Below are positions 24,415 to 33,083 of a stretch of DNA of 64,000 bases, piece by piece. Made by a program: the position numbers and the translations under genes. Positions within the stretch are counted from its first letter, which is position 1, and every line of letters begins with the position of its first letter. The notes under the pieces were generated by a model. The model was given only the letters and a program-made list of their open reading frames with translations. It was not told the origin of the DNA and did no database searches. Source of the DNA: Bacteroidota bacterium (lineage in GTDB: Bacteria > Bacteroidota > Ignavibacteria > Palsa-1295); the NCBI GenBank assembly GCA_021324735.1, contig JAJPIO010000014.1, positions 186,001 through 250,000 on the forward strand, read 5' to 3'.

Positions 24415-25333
24415 GAACCGCTAACAGCTCTGCTTCTTCAAGGGACGATACAGTACGTCCGACCATCGGCTCACCGAGGCCACGACTTACTTCTGCAAGA
24501 ACGGACGGATCGTTGTAGTAGGTCGTCGCTTTAACGATGGCAGCGGCGCGTTTCGCAGGATCGCCGGATTTGAAAATACCAGAACCAACGAATACGCCAT
24601 CTACGCCGAGTTGCATAAGTAGCGCGGCATCCGCAGGTGTTGCGAGTCCACCGGCGGCAAAATTGACGACTGGAAGTTTGCCGGTGTCGGCAACTTCATT
24701 CACGAGATCTAACGGAGCAGCTAAATTTTTTGCATACGAGTAACGCTCATCTTTCGAGAGAGAAGTAAGCCGGCGAATTTCACCATAGATCGAGCGTGCG
24801 TGACGCACCGCTTCGACAACGTCTCCAGTGCCGGCTTCGCCCTTCGTCCGGATCATCGCCGCGCCTTCAGCGATCCTCCGGAGCGCTTCGCCAAGATTTC
24901 GAGCGCCGCAGACGAACGGGACTTCAAATTTCGTCTTGTCGATGTGATTCTCTTCATCGGCCATCGTAAGGACCTCGCTCTCATCGACACAATCAACCCC
25001 GAGGGCCTGAAGAATCTGCGCCTCTACGAAATGTCCGATACGCGCTTTCGCCATGACGGGGATCGATACCGCGTCAATGATCTGCATAATAAGCTCGGGG
25101 TCGGACATGCGGGCCACACCGCCATGCGCGCGAATATCCGCCGGAACGCGCTCGAGCGCCATTACGGCTACGGCGCCAGCATCCTCGGCGATCTTTGCCT
25201 GTTCGGCATTCACGACGTCCATAATGACGCCGCCTTTGAGCATTTGCGGGAATGCGCGTTTAACGAGTGTTGTACCAGTCTTCGCCGACTGACCGTTCGT
25301 GGAATGTCCGTTCGTAGAGAGTTCTTTTTTCAT
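24404..25333 (-). CDS. pdxS: Pyridoxal 5'-phosphate synthase, PdxS subunit, with NGHS-type N-terminal tag
   Basis: The roughly 309-residue TIM barrel carries the family hallmarks: [74 protein letters not shown], and the C-terminal [19 protein letters not shown] chose the ATG at 25333, which has an AAGGG 5 bases upstream; a TTG five codons earlier is less likely. The first 20 residues are not part of the usual barrel: [17 protein letters not shown], an Asn-Gly-His-Ser tag similar to the repeats of the protein at 13977-14660. The reaction is formation of the PLP ring; it needs PdxT. Confidence 0.96.
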   Translation of the reverse strand: MKKELSTNGHSTNGQSAKTGTTLVKRAFPQMLKGGVIMDVVNAEQAKIAEDAGAVAVMALERVPADIRAHGGVARMSDPELIMQIIDAVSIPVMAKARIGHFVEAQILQALGVDCVDESEVLTMADEENHIDKTKFEVPFVCGARNLGEALRRIAEGAAMIRTKGEAGTGDVVEAVRHARSIYGEIRRLTSLSKDERYSYAKNLAAPLDLVNEVADTGKLPVVNFAAGGLATPADAALLMQLGVDGVFVGSGIFKSGDPAKRAAAIVKATTYYNDPSVLAEVSRGLGEPMVGRTVSSLEEAELLAVRGH

Positions 25334-25372
25334 CGCGGCCCTTAACAAGGGAAGAGGAGATAGGGTTTAGGG

Positions 25373-25484
25373 TGTAGCCGTGACCTTTAGGTCACGGTGG
25401 CGAAGCAGGGATCGCCGTGACCTAAAGGAGCGGATATCTTCGTAACATAGAGGAGCATAGATCGCCGTAACCTAAAGGTTACGG
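25373..25484. repeat. Cluster of three REP-like palindromes (CCTAAAGG core)
   Basis: Element A (25378-25397) is a perfect 9-bp inverted repeat CCGTGACCT/AGGTCACGG separated by TT. Element C (25465-25484) is CCGTAACCT/AGGTTACGG separated by AA, with TGTAG and CTACA as outer arms making A and C mirror images over 25 bases. Element B (25415-25433) is a half element CCGTGACCTAAAGG followed by AGCGGA. They fill the gap between the hutG-like gene and pdxS; element C abuts the hutG-like stop codon. Confidence 0.85.
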
Positions 25485-26495
25485 CTACAAATTGCGGTTT
25501 GCCACCCCCGCCAAAAACCCTGCGATCATTCTGGCGGCTAACCTAGCGGTCCGGCCATCCTGGTCGTATGGAGGACTGACTTCGACTAAATCGAAGGCAC
25601 GAACATTCGCAGAGAGTCCGGCAGCGACGGAGAGTTCGTATGCTTCTTCGGCTAGGAATCCGATAGGCGCCGGTGCGCTAGCCCCCGGAGCATCAGAGGA
25701 GCGAATACTATCAATATCGAACGAAAGATAGATCGGCATTTCAAAATCACCACGCGTAATTGCTACTTCACATTCCTCGAACGCATTGGGAAGATGCGCT
25801 TCGGTGGCGTCCTCAAACATAAGAATGCGCGAACCTTGCGAAATAACCCAATCGAAATGCTCTTTAGCCATCGCAAACGACTGAATTCCGATCTCTGCAA
25901 AGTTTCGACCTTGAACGATCCCTTCTTCGATCAACAGGCGAAAGCTGCTCCCGGAGTGATGAAGTCCATTCTTTTTCGGGCGCACATCGAGATGAGCGTC
26001 GATATTGATCAGGCCAAAATCGTTAGTGGCCTTTCCAAAACCTTTTGCAAGCGGATAGGTCACGTCATGGCCGCCGCCGAGCGCAATAATAATTTTACCG
26101 TGCGTAGTGAGTTCTGTTGCAACATCGGCAGCAACCTCATGCATCTCCTCCAGTGGCCCGCTTGGAATGTCTCCCAGATCGACGATCTTTAGTTCGTCAA
26201 TATGTCGCTTGAATTGTGGACCGGCAAACGGTGTCAGTTTGCCGAGCCATTGCCGAATGGCTTGCGGCGCTTGGTCCGCGCCGGGGCGTCCACCATTACG
26301 CTCAATGCCTTCATTGGTTGGAATGCCAAAGATGACGACATTGGCTTCAGCGAGCGAAGCATCGGATGCTAATTTTATAAGATTAGAAAGCCGAGGGTCC
26401 GCGGGATCGGATGACGGGGTGGAGTAAACGGGTGGAGTAAAGGAAGATGAGTTCAAAGCAATAGAGTTGCATAGCGCATTGAGGCTATGCAACAT
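25485..26495 (-). CDS. Formimidoylglutamase/agmatinase family protein (ureohydrolase), likely HutG
   Basis: The 336-residue ureohydrolase has the binuclear Mn site residues in IIALGGGHDVTYPLA, LINIDAHLDVRPKKN and YLSFDIDSIRSSDAPGASAP. Arginase, agmatinase and formimidoylglutamase share these. The GIPTNEGIERNGGRPGADQAP and HHSGSSFRLLIEEG segments favour formimidoylglutamase, and hutU lies elsewhere in the window, so histidine degradation is my best guess. The first 40 residues (Ser/Pro-rich) are not part of the fold. The ATG at 26495 sits directly at a 9-bp inverted repeat, and a TTG at 26456 is an alternative start. Substrate assignment is not firm. Confidence 0.8.
   Translation of the reverse strand: MLHSLNALCNSIALNSSSFTPPVYSTPSSDPADPRLSNLIKLASDASLAEANVVIFGIPTNEGIERNGGRPGADQAPQAIRQWLGKLTPFAGPQFKRHIDELKIVDLGDIPSGPLEEMHEVAADVATELTTHGKIIIALGGGHDVTYPLAKGFGKATNDFGLINIDAHLDVRPKKNGLHHSGSSFRLLIEEGIVQGRNFAEIGIQSFAMAKEHFDWVISQGSRILMFEDATEAHLPNAFEECEVAITRGDFEMPIYLSFDIDSIRSSDAPGASAPAPIGFLAEEAYELSVAAGLSANVRAFDLVEVSPPYDQDGRTARLAARMIAGFLAGVANRNL
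26467..26492. promoter_or_regulatory. 9-bp inverted repeat at the 5' end of the hutG-like gene
   Basis: TTGCATAGC, an 8-base spacer and GCTATGCAA form a perfect inverted repeat immediately after the annotated ATG. If translation begins at the TTG at 26456 the repeat would instead be in the promoter or leader. It has the dimensions of a repressor operator or of an RNA hairpin covering the start. It lies 176 bases upstream of the divergent L,D-transpeptidase gene. Confidence 0.5.
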
Positions 26496-26667
26496 AGAGA
26501 GAACGTCTGCTTCAGAGCATCAATTTCATGGCGTATTTAAGGACTTGGCTGATATGTCCAGGAGTGCTCATCTTTTGCGCTGTAATGATATGAACCTACG
26601 TCCGGATGGGCACATCGTTGGTACTGCCAAGTATCGATTATTCGGTAATATAACAAGCCCGATAGTT

Positions 26668-28101
26668 ATGTACGTCCATACGGTTGCAAGGAGGTACCCG
26701 ACGCATGAGCTTCTGCTGTTCGTCTTGACGGTGGTTGCTTTATCCAGTTGCACTTCGAGGATGCGTAACGAGAACGCGTCCGACAGTGCGGTAGCTCGGA
26801 CCAGCAATACCGCCACCGCATCTGATTCTATTAATTACCCAGTGACATTGGAGGTACTCGATGCCTTTCTGGCAGATTCATCCTTCGACTCACTGGCGAA
26901 GGAAAAGGTTGGGCTTACAGACGCTGAACTCCTGAAGATCCGGACAAACGCACGTCATGAAGCCGCTCGATTGGAAAAAGCACAGATGACGAATGGGGAA
27001 TATTCGGGATCCACCGCAGATGCAAAAGCACGCGCCCTCGCAGTTGTGGATTCCATCGTCGGGCCGGATAAGCGGTCCAGGTTATTCGCACTCGTCGAGC
27101 AACAATGGAGCGGCCGGTCAGTTACTGCCAGTGGTATGGCTCCTCCCGACAGTAACTCCGTAGAAGGAACACGAAACGCAGTGCCTAACGATAGCCGAGT
27201 TGTAGTGAATATTCCGGCGTATCGCATGGATGTTTTCAATAACGGAAATTTGGAAAAGAGCTACGAGGTAGCAATCGGTTATCCGGAATTCCCATTGCCG
27301 ACGGGGCTTCGCGAGGCACAAGAGATCATATTCAATCCAACGTGGACGCCACCGGACGAATCTTGGGTGGAAGGCCCTGATAGTAAGGTGAAAGTTGGGG
27401 AGAAGGTCGCAGCAGGGGCAAAGCTAAATCCGCTCGGAGTGCTGAAGATCCCAATAGGGGAGCCATCCCTGATCCACGGCGGGAAATCGCCCGCGAAGCT
27501 GGGGGCGTTCGGCTCGCATGGTTGTGTGGGGCTGGTCGATCCGGATGCACTTGACTTTGCCGAGCGCCTGGCGCAACTATCTGGTAAACCGCTCACCGAT
27601 TCCGCCGTATCGATCTACGTAAAGGACAAGAAAACAACGCATGACATACGCCTTCCGAAGGCTGTGCCGGTAGAGCTTCGGTATGAAACGATCGTGGCAC
27701 AAAACGGAGAGCTGCATATCTATCGCGATGTGTACGAGCGCAATACTAACACACAGGAAAATCTTGATGCTACGTTAAAGACGTATGGTCTCTCGATGAA
27801 AAATCTGACGCAGGACGAACAATCGAAAGTGCTCGCGGCACTGCATGATATGTCGAAAGACATCACGACGAATACCGATACCAACATCGTAAGAGATATG
27901 GCGCTCAAGGATTCATCGTCATCCAAAGAGCGCACAAAAAAGGGACGCAAAAGTGATCACAGACCTAAAGTGACTCGGCATATTAAAGGTGAAAAAGAGG
28001 AAGTGATCCCTATTACGGCATTACGCGGTCGAGGGTATCCGCAACCAGTGGGGATGAACGAGCCACTTGCCAATAATTCGAAAAGCGTGAAGCAAAAATA
28101 G
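26668..28101 (+). CDS. Lipoprotein L,D-transpeptidase (YkuD/ErfK domain)
   Basis: The 477-residue protein starts at ATG 26668, where a lipoprotein signal begins (YPTHELLLFVLTVVALSSC, Cys about 31). The earlier in-frame ATG at 26467 lies within the divergent gene's start and gives no signal peptide. After a polar linker comes the YkuD catalytic domain (about 175-330): YRMDVFNNGNLEKSYEVAIG, TPLGVLKIPIG-like NPLGVLKIPIGEPSLIHG and GAFGSHGCVGLVDPDALDF with the nucleophile Cys (C286) and HG. The C-terminal 120 residues are basic and coiled (about 360-477). It cross-links peptidoglycan by forming 3-3 or lipoprotein links in the periplasm. Confidence 0.88.
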   Translation: MYVHTVARRYPTHELLLFVLTVVALSSCTSRMRNENASDSAVARTSNTATASDSINYPVTLEVLDAFLADSSFDSLAKEKVGLTDAELLKIRTNARHEAARLEKAQMTNGEYSGSTADAKARALAVVDSIVGPDKRSRLFALVEQQWSGRSVTASGMAPPDSNSVEGTRNAVPNDSRVVVNIPAYRMDVFNNGNLEKSYEVAIGYPEFPLPTGLREAQEIIFNPTWTPPDESWVEGPDSKVKVGEKVAAGAKLNPLGVLKIPIGEPSLIHGGKSPAKLGAFGSHGCVGLVDPDALDFAERLAQLSGKPLTDSAVSIYVKDKKTTHDIRLPKAVPVELRYETIVAQNGELHIYRDVYERNTNTQENLDATLKTYGLSMKNLTQDEQSKVLAALHDMSKDITTNTDTNIVRDMALKDSSSSKERTKKGRKSDHRPKVTRHIKGEKEEVIPITALRGRGYPQPVGMNEPLANNSKSVKQK

Positions 28102-28115
28102 AGAGGATGTGAGCT

Positions 28116-30155
28116 TCAGCGATTCAAGACAATTGGAAACTCGGATGTATTATTGCCCGTGCGCACGATGCAGAAGAAAATCCCTGCTGGATACCCCTCT
28201 GCATTCCATTCGAATGTGTGCTCGCCAGGCTCGATGATACCATCATAAAGTGTGCTGACATTCTTTCCCAACGCGTCTATAATGTCCACTACTGTTCGCG
28301 CGGATTGCGTTGCCGAGAAAGAAATTTTTGTTGATGCTGAGAAAGGATTGGGATATGCCGCCATAGAAGCTTCTGAAGCTTTAGCGGGCTGCTGCACCGC
28401 GCTCGAGCCGATCATTTCGGAGAGCGGGCGGCGCCAGACGGTCCCGATCAAAAGCGATGCATATATATATCCGTCGCTGACAAAGAGACTGCTAATGTTT
28501 GGTTCAACGGCGTTAGTATCTACCGTCGAAGCATCACGCCAACTTACGCCTTGATCGGAAGAATAAAAAAGACCACAATCGAGACCCGCGTACACTGCAC
28601 CACCAATGCGCACCACCGCGTTCACTCCAAGACACGACAAACTTCCTTCGACGATATTCCAGGTATGGCCTCGATTGGTAGTGCGATTCATGTTCGAGCC
28701 TCCTGCGAGCCAAAGACTATCATTTATCTCTACCATGCACCTCACATCGGATACCCCCAAGCCGACCCAACCCGCTCCGCTGTCATTGGAAAATCCAGAA
28801 CCGCCATTATCCAATTCAATCACGTCCTTCCCAACAATGGCGAGTGCAGCCACCCCAACACCTGACTTGTACTTCGGAGGTGAGATCCACGTTAAACCAT
28901 AGTCGGTCGAACGAAATAGGAACTCAAAATTTGTTCCGGCAAGAATATTTGGCCCCAAGGCTGCCAATGCCACCACGCCGTCATCTTTATTGGCGAAGGG
29001 AATCGGTTGCGTCTTGCTCCAACTGAATCCATGGTCCCGGGAGAGAAAAATATCGTGGGAGTCACTGGCCAAGTCAGCAGATTCACAAGTCGCCAAAGTG
29101 CTGATGCTGCCAGCCAATTGTGGTCCCTGCCAAGTCGAACCGTGATCAAGCGAGTAATATACTCCAGTAGCCGTCGCAGCGAGGAGCTCGGAGGGCGATG
29201 CAGCAATAGAAAAGGGCTGAGCCCTCAAACCAGACGAGGAAGGCAACCACGAATTACCAAGATCGGAAGAGTAGGCCGTTCCATCGAGCGTGCCGGCGAC
29301 TACCATGTTTCCAATAGTTTGGAGTGAGATCGCCCGCATATTTGCGAGACCCGAATTTGCCTTGGACCACGATACTCCGTTATCGCTCGATCGATAAATC
29401 CCACTATCAGTTCCGGCAAAGACGAATGCACCGGCGGCCGTTATGGCGCGGATGCCGCAGTAATTAGGAAGTCCAGAGTAGTAGCTGGTCTGAGTCCAAT
29501 TTTGATAATCATCGCTGTAATAGATACCATAGCCAAGGGTACCAACGAACAACCGCGAGCCATTCTGGCCAAAACAACCAAAGGGATAACTAGCGGGAAA
29601 CTTCGCGGAAAGCCAATTAACACCGCTATCTATGGAATACACCATGCCATCGGTTATAAGCTTGGCGCCCAATGAGTATAGTGATCGTGACGCGGCTTGG
29701 AATTGACTGATCCGACCCCATGTCGCGCCGTAGTCATTCGACCGGAAGACTCCTTTGTCGGTACAGGCGAACGTTACATTCCCAATCGAAGCGAGCAAAA
29801 TCGGACTTTGCCACGGGGTCTGTTGCAACCCTGTGGAATGTAACCAGTGAGCGCCACTGTCGGAGGTGTAGAACGCGCCATTGTTCGTTCCAGCTACCAG
29901 ATGAGAGCCCGTACAAACGAGTGAAGTGATGGCGCGTGATTTGAGGCCGACATCCACTTCCGTCCATGACGCACAATTGTCTGTGGATCGGAATATACCA
30001 ACATCCGTACCCGCAAACAGCATAGACCCCATTATTGTGAGGAACCGGACGGTCCCACCTTCCGGAGAGTTTACCTGCTCCCATTGGGCACTGCCGGGAC
30101 CAGCACCGAAGATCAATAACAATAGAACACCAGCGATCTTAGCTCCGTGGGTCAT
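28116..30155 (-). CDS. Secreted Asp-box repeat protein with T9SS sorting domain
   Basis: The 679-residue protein has a signal peptide (IAGVLLLLIFGAGPGSAQ) and about twelve Asp-box units, each a beta strand plus loop: RSTDNCASWTEVD, TSDSGAHWLHS, SNDYGATWGRI, SIDSGVNWLSA, SSDNGVSWSKA, SSDLGNSWLPS, SLDHGSTWQGP, SRDHGFSWSKT, STDYGLTWISP, TTNRGHTWNIV, SSDQGVSWRDA. The C-terminal 80 residues are a T9SS domain (AAYPNPFSASTKISFSATQS, AEGYPAGIFFCIVR). This is the same architecture as the two paralogues at 18768-22640 but with more repeats. It is convergent with the L,D-transpeptidase gene. Function unknown. Confidence 0.85.
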   Translation of the reverse strand: MTHGAKIAGVLLLLIFGAGPGSAQWEQVNSPEGGTVRFLTIMGSMLFAGTDVGIFRSTDNCASWTEVDVGLKSRAITSLVCTGSHLVAGTNNGAFYTSDSGAHWLHSTGLQQTPWQSPILLASIGNVTFACTDKGVFRSNDYGATWGRISQFQAASRSLYSLGAKLITDGMVYSIDSGVNWLSAKFPASYPFGCFGQNGSRLFVGTLGYGIYYSDDYQNWTQTSYYSGLPNYCGIRAITAAGAFVFAGTDSGIYRSSDNGVSWSKANSGLANMRAISLQTIGNMVVAGTLDGTAYSSDLGNSWLPSSSGLRAQPFSIAASPSELLAATATGVYYSLDHGSTWQGPQLAGSISTLATCESADLASDSHDIFLSRDHGFSWSKTQPIPFANKDDGVVALAALGPNILAGTNFEFLFRSTDYGLTWISPPKYKSGVGVAALAIVGKDVIELDNGGSGFSNDSGAGWVGLGVSDVRCMVEINDSLWLAGGSNMNRTTNRGHTWNIVEGSLSCLGVNAVVRIGGAVYAGLDCGLFYSSDQGVSWRDASTVDTNAVEPNISSLFVSDGYIYASLLIGTVWRRPLSEMIGSSAVQQPAKASEASMAAYPNPFSASTKISFSATQSARTVVDIIDALGKNVSTLYDGIIEPGEHTFEWNAEGYPAGIFFCIVRTGNNTSEFPIVLNR

Positions 30156-30340
30156 TGCGGGACGAAGGTTTTTTATCGTTCGATATTATGATAAAGATAG
30201 TGACAATGGTGACCATGCACAGTACAAACGAACGTGCTTTATCAATCCTGACTATTACCCAAATTATTCGGGCTGAACACCCGCGGGCAGGCAGGAAAAG
30301 CCTATTTTACAAATCAAATCGAATCGAATCCCCAAAATCA

Positions 30341-30376
30341 ATCAGCGAAATCCGCATCATCCGCGTAATCCCGGTT
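30341..30376. repeat. Four tandem 9-base units of ATCnGCGnn type
   Basis: ATCAGCGAA, ATCCGCATC, ATCCGCGTA and ATCCCGGTT follow each other without gap, just past the stop codon of the permease gene. The unit length is 9 bases, yet no reading frame uses it. I recall the same sort of ATCnGCG array in intergenic DNA of unrelated bacteria. Confidence 0.5.
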
Positions 30377-30383
30377 CTGTATC

Positions 30384-31607
30384 TTATTCATATCTCAACG
30401 CCTCGATCGGATTTAATCTGGCTGCTTTGCGGGCGGGGTACCATCCGAAGAAGATACCGACGAAAGCAGCAGCGCCGAAGGAGAGGGCAACAGCACTGGG
30501 AGAGATGACGAGTATCCAGCCGTTACTCTTCGAGACGAACGATGAAGCGATATATCCGAGAATAACACCGACGATTCCGCCTGCAAGACTGAGCGTGATC
30601 GCTTCCGTCAAAAACTGGAATAGGATATTTGCAAACTTGGCCCCGATAGATTTACGAATGCCGATCTCGCGGGTACGCTCGGTCACACTTACGAGCATAA
30701 TGTTCATAATACCGATACCACCAACAAGCAAAGAGATGATGGACGCGGCAGCAAGCAGGTTCGTCATGGTTGACGTGCTTTGCTGTGCCGCTTGAGCAAG
30801 TTCGACTTGCGAACGGATCTGGAAATCGTTATCGTCAGAAGGCAATAGCCGATGTTGCTGGCGCAAGATCGTGGTCGCATCCTGTGTGGCTGCGGCCGTC
30901 GCTTCGGGTGTGATCGTGCTGGCAAGGATCTGATTGGCCCACGTAATACCCATTAGTTTTCGTTGCACGGTGGCAAACGGTGCAACGATGAGGTCGTCCT
31001 GGTCCTGGCCGAAGGAATTCGATCCCTTTTCCTGCAATACGCCGATAACTGTGAACGGCTCGTGCTTGACACGGATCGTTTGGCCAACCGGATCTGCTCC
31101 TTCTCCGAATAAATTATCGACGACTGTCTTTCCCAGGATACAGACCTTCGTTCCTGTTCGCGCATCGGCATCTGAAAAGACACTACCGCTTATGAGCGGC
31201 CAATTGCGGACGATAAAGTAATCAGGAGTTGCACCGTAAATTCTTGTCGCCCAATTCTCATTGCCGGCCACAGCTTGTACACCGGTTTGGACTATTGGTG
31301 TGACGGCAGCAAACCACTCCGATTTTTTGAGGGCACTCGCATCATCTTCTGTGAGCCTTTGGCTTCCTCCCGTACCAGAAGAAACGCCACCAGCGAAGGT
31401 AGCGCCAGGAAATATCATGAGTGCGTTTGTGCCCATCGAATTGATCTGATTCGCAACAGCCTGCGAAGCACCTTGTCCGATGGCCGTCATCGTAATGACG
31501 GCTCCAACACCGATGATGATGCCAAGCATGGTCAGCAACGCTCGCACTTTATTGCTGGCGAGCGACTGAAACGCCATCGTGATACTATTTCCGAGCTGCG
31601 TAAACAT
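30384..31607 (-). CDS. MacB-like ABC transporter permease (FtsX domain), no ATPase domain
   Basis: The 407-residue protein has the permease half of MacB: a first membrane helix (RALLTMLGIIIGVGAVITMTA), a periplasmic domain (about 50-280) with the MacB_PCD core (VCILGKTVVDNLFG, DPVGQTIRVKHEPFTVIGVLQ), and three C-terminal membrane helices (MTNLLAAASIISLLVGGIGI, LAGGIVGVILGYIASS, LSFGAAAFVGIFFGWYPARK). The signature VSVTERTREIGIRKSIGA is present. The ATPase domain that would drive it is absent from this gene and from the window. The start overlaps the stop of the adaptor gene by one base (TAATG). It would form part of a tripartite efflux or lipoprotein-type export system. Confidence 0.93.
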   Translation of the reverse strand: MFTQLGNSITMAFQSLASNKVRALLTMLGIIIGVGAVITMTAIGQGASQAVANQINSMGTNALMIFPGATFAGGVSSGTGGSQRLTEDDASALKKSEWFAAVTPIVQTGVQAVAGNENWATRIYGATPDYFIVRNWPLISGSVFSDADARTGTKVCILGKTVVDNLFGEGADPVGQTIRVKHEPFTVIGVLQEKGSNSFGQDQDDLIVAPFATVQRKLMGITWANQILASTITPEATAAATQDATTILRQQHRLLPSDDNDFQIRSQVELAQAAQQSTSTMTNLLAAASIISLLVGGIGIMNIMLVSVTERTREIGIRKSIGAKFANILFQFLTEAITLSLAGGIVGVILGYIASSFVSKSNGWILVISPSAVALSFGAAAFVGIFFGWYPARKAARLNPIEALRYE

Positions 31608-32989
31608 TACCGGCCTCTTCCTCCGCCAAATCCCGGTCGTGAGTTGATCGGCGACGAGCCCTGGCTGGCCGCTGGTTGCATGCTGAATGCAGCGACGACT
31701 ACGCTATCGCCGGGCTGGAGCGGTGGGGTACTACGAAGTACTTCAGCATTGTTCGCATCCGTAAGCCCTTCGACTATTCGCACCCGCTGTACTTGCGGTC
31801 CACTTTTACTTTTCGATTTTACATAGACGGTCGCAAATTGCGGTTGTCCACCGCCTGCACCGGAACCCATTGCTCCCATGCGATGGTGGGTTGTATCTCC
31901 TGGAGTGCGTTGACGATGTTGACGGGCTCCGGCCGTATCCGTTAAGTGCATCTCGGTAAAGAACTCGGGAGGTGGAATGAACCGGGTTGCGGCAATGGGT
32001 ACTCGAAGCACATTCTCGCGACTGGCATTGATGATCGTAACTGTCGCAGTCATACCAGGTAATAACTTCTCGTCAGGATTATCGGTATTGATAATAACGG
32101 CATACGTTACGACGTTCTGCTGTGTGATCGGATTGATCCGAACTTGTGTGACAGTGCCTGTAAATTGTTCACCGGGATAAGCGTCGACCGTAAATTTTAC
32201 ATCTTGTCCGGGCTGCACCTGACCAATATCCGCTTCATCCACATTCGCAGAGACCTGCATCTTTGTAAGATCTTCCGCGATCACAAACATCGTCGTGACG
32301 TTAAGTCCGGCGGCTACCGTCTGGCCTTTATCGACGTTGCGAGCCTGCACGACCCCATCGACTGGCGACTTAATAGTAGTGTACCCCAGATTTACTTTTG
32401 ACTGATCGAGAGCGGCCGCCATCTGTTTGACCGTTGCCTGGGCATCCTGCAATTTGTTCTTACTTACGTCGTAATCCGCCTGAGCAATAAGCTGGCGGGC
32501 TAAGAGCTGGCGTTGTCTTGCTTCATCCTTTTGGGCAGCGTCAAGATCAGCTTGGGCTTTGGCTAAATTAGCTGTTGCCGATGTCACCTGTGCTTCGTAC
32601 GTTGCCGGATCCAATTGTGCGAGTACCTGACCCTTCCTGACTCGCGTGTTAAAATCTGCATACAGCTCTTTGACGGTACCCGCGATCTGGCTACCGACCT
32701 GTACCGTTGTAACAGCCTGAAGGGTGCCGGTAGCGGTGACCCCTTTTGATATCTCACCGATGTCAACGGCGGAATATCTCACGACGAGCGGAGCTTTAGC
32801 AGGCGCGCGGAGAAATAAATACCAAAATGCAATGGCGAGTAAGGCGATCGCTGCTACGATTATAGCAGGATTTATTTTACGCTTCTTTTGTCCAAGCCGG
32901 GTCGTTTGCATAACCACTTTAGGGGGTGGTATGCCTTGCCCGTCGGTTGCGGTAGTCGCCTCGCGGGCCATGACATTCGTTTCAGCCAT
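31607..32989 (-). CDS. MacA/HlyD-like periplasmic adaptor protein
   Basis: The 460-residue membrane-fusion protein has a cytoplasmic N-terminus, one membrane anchor (INPAIIVAAIALLAIAFWYLFL, about 40-61), a barrel-sandwich hybrid domain with the lipoyl-like halves (GSQIAGTVKELYADFNTRVRK and IKSPVDGVVQARNVDKGQ), a coiled hairpin (about 140-215) rich in QA and KAQADLDAAQKDEARQRQ and a beta-barrel domain (GQVQPGQDVKFTVDAYPGEQ). It bridges the inner-membrane permease encoded downstream to an outer-membrane channel. A 35-residue insertion near residue 370 (TAGARQHRQRTPGDTTHHRM) is unusually polar. Upstream there is no TolC-like gene within the window. Confidence 0.92.
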   Translation of the reverse strand: MAETNVMAREATTATDGQGIPPPKVVMQTTRLGQKKRKINPAIIVAAIALLAIAFWYLFLRAPAKAPLVVRYSAVDIGEISKGVTATGTLQAVTTVQVGSQIAGTVKELYADFNTRVRKGQVLAQLDPATYEAQVTSATANLAKAQADLDAAQKDEARQRQLLARQLIAQADYDVSKNKLQDAQATVKQMAAALDQSKVNLGYTTIKSPVDGVVQARNVDKGQTVAAGLNVTTMFVIAEDLTKMQVSANVDEADIGQVQPGQDVKFTVDAYPGEQFTGTVTQVRINPITQQNVVTYAVIINTDNPDEKLLPGMTATVTIINASRENVLRVPIAATRFIPPPEFFTEMHLTDTAGARQHRQRTPGDTTHHRMGAMGSGAGGGQPQFATVYVKSKSKSGPQVQRVRIVEGLTDANNAEVLRSTPPLQPGDSVVVAAFSMQPAASQGSSPINSRPGFGGGRGR

Positions 32990-33083
32990 ATTCTCTGCTT
33001 TGTAATTCTTTAATGTATGTATTCGAACCTTCTACGGAGTTCAACAATAAAAGTAAAGTTTAACTTTGAATAATAAATTTTCA

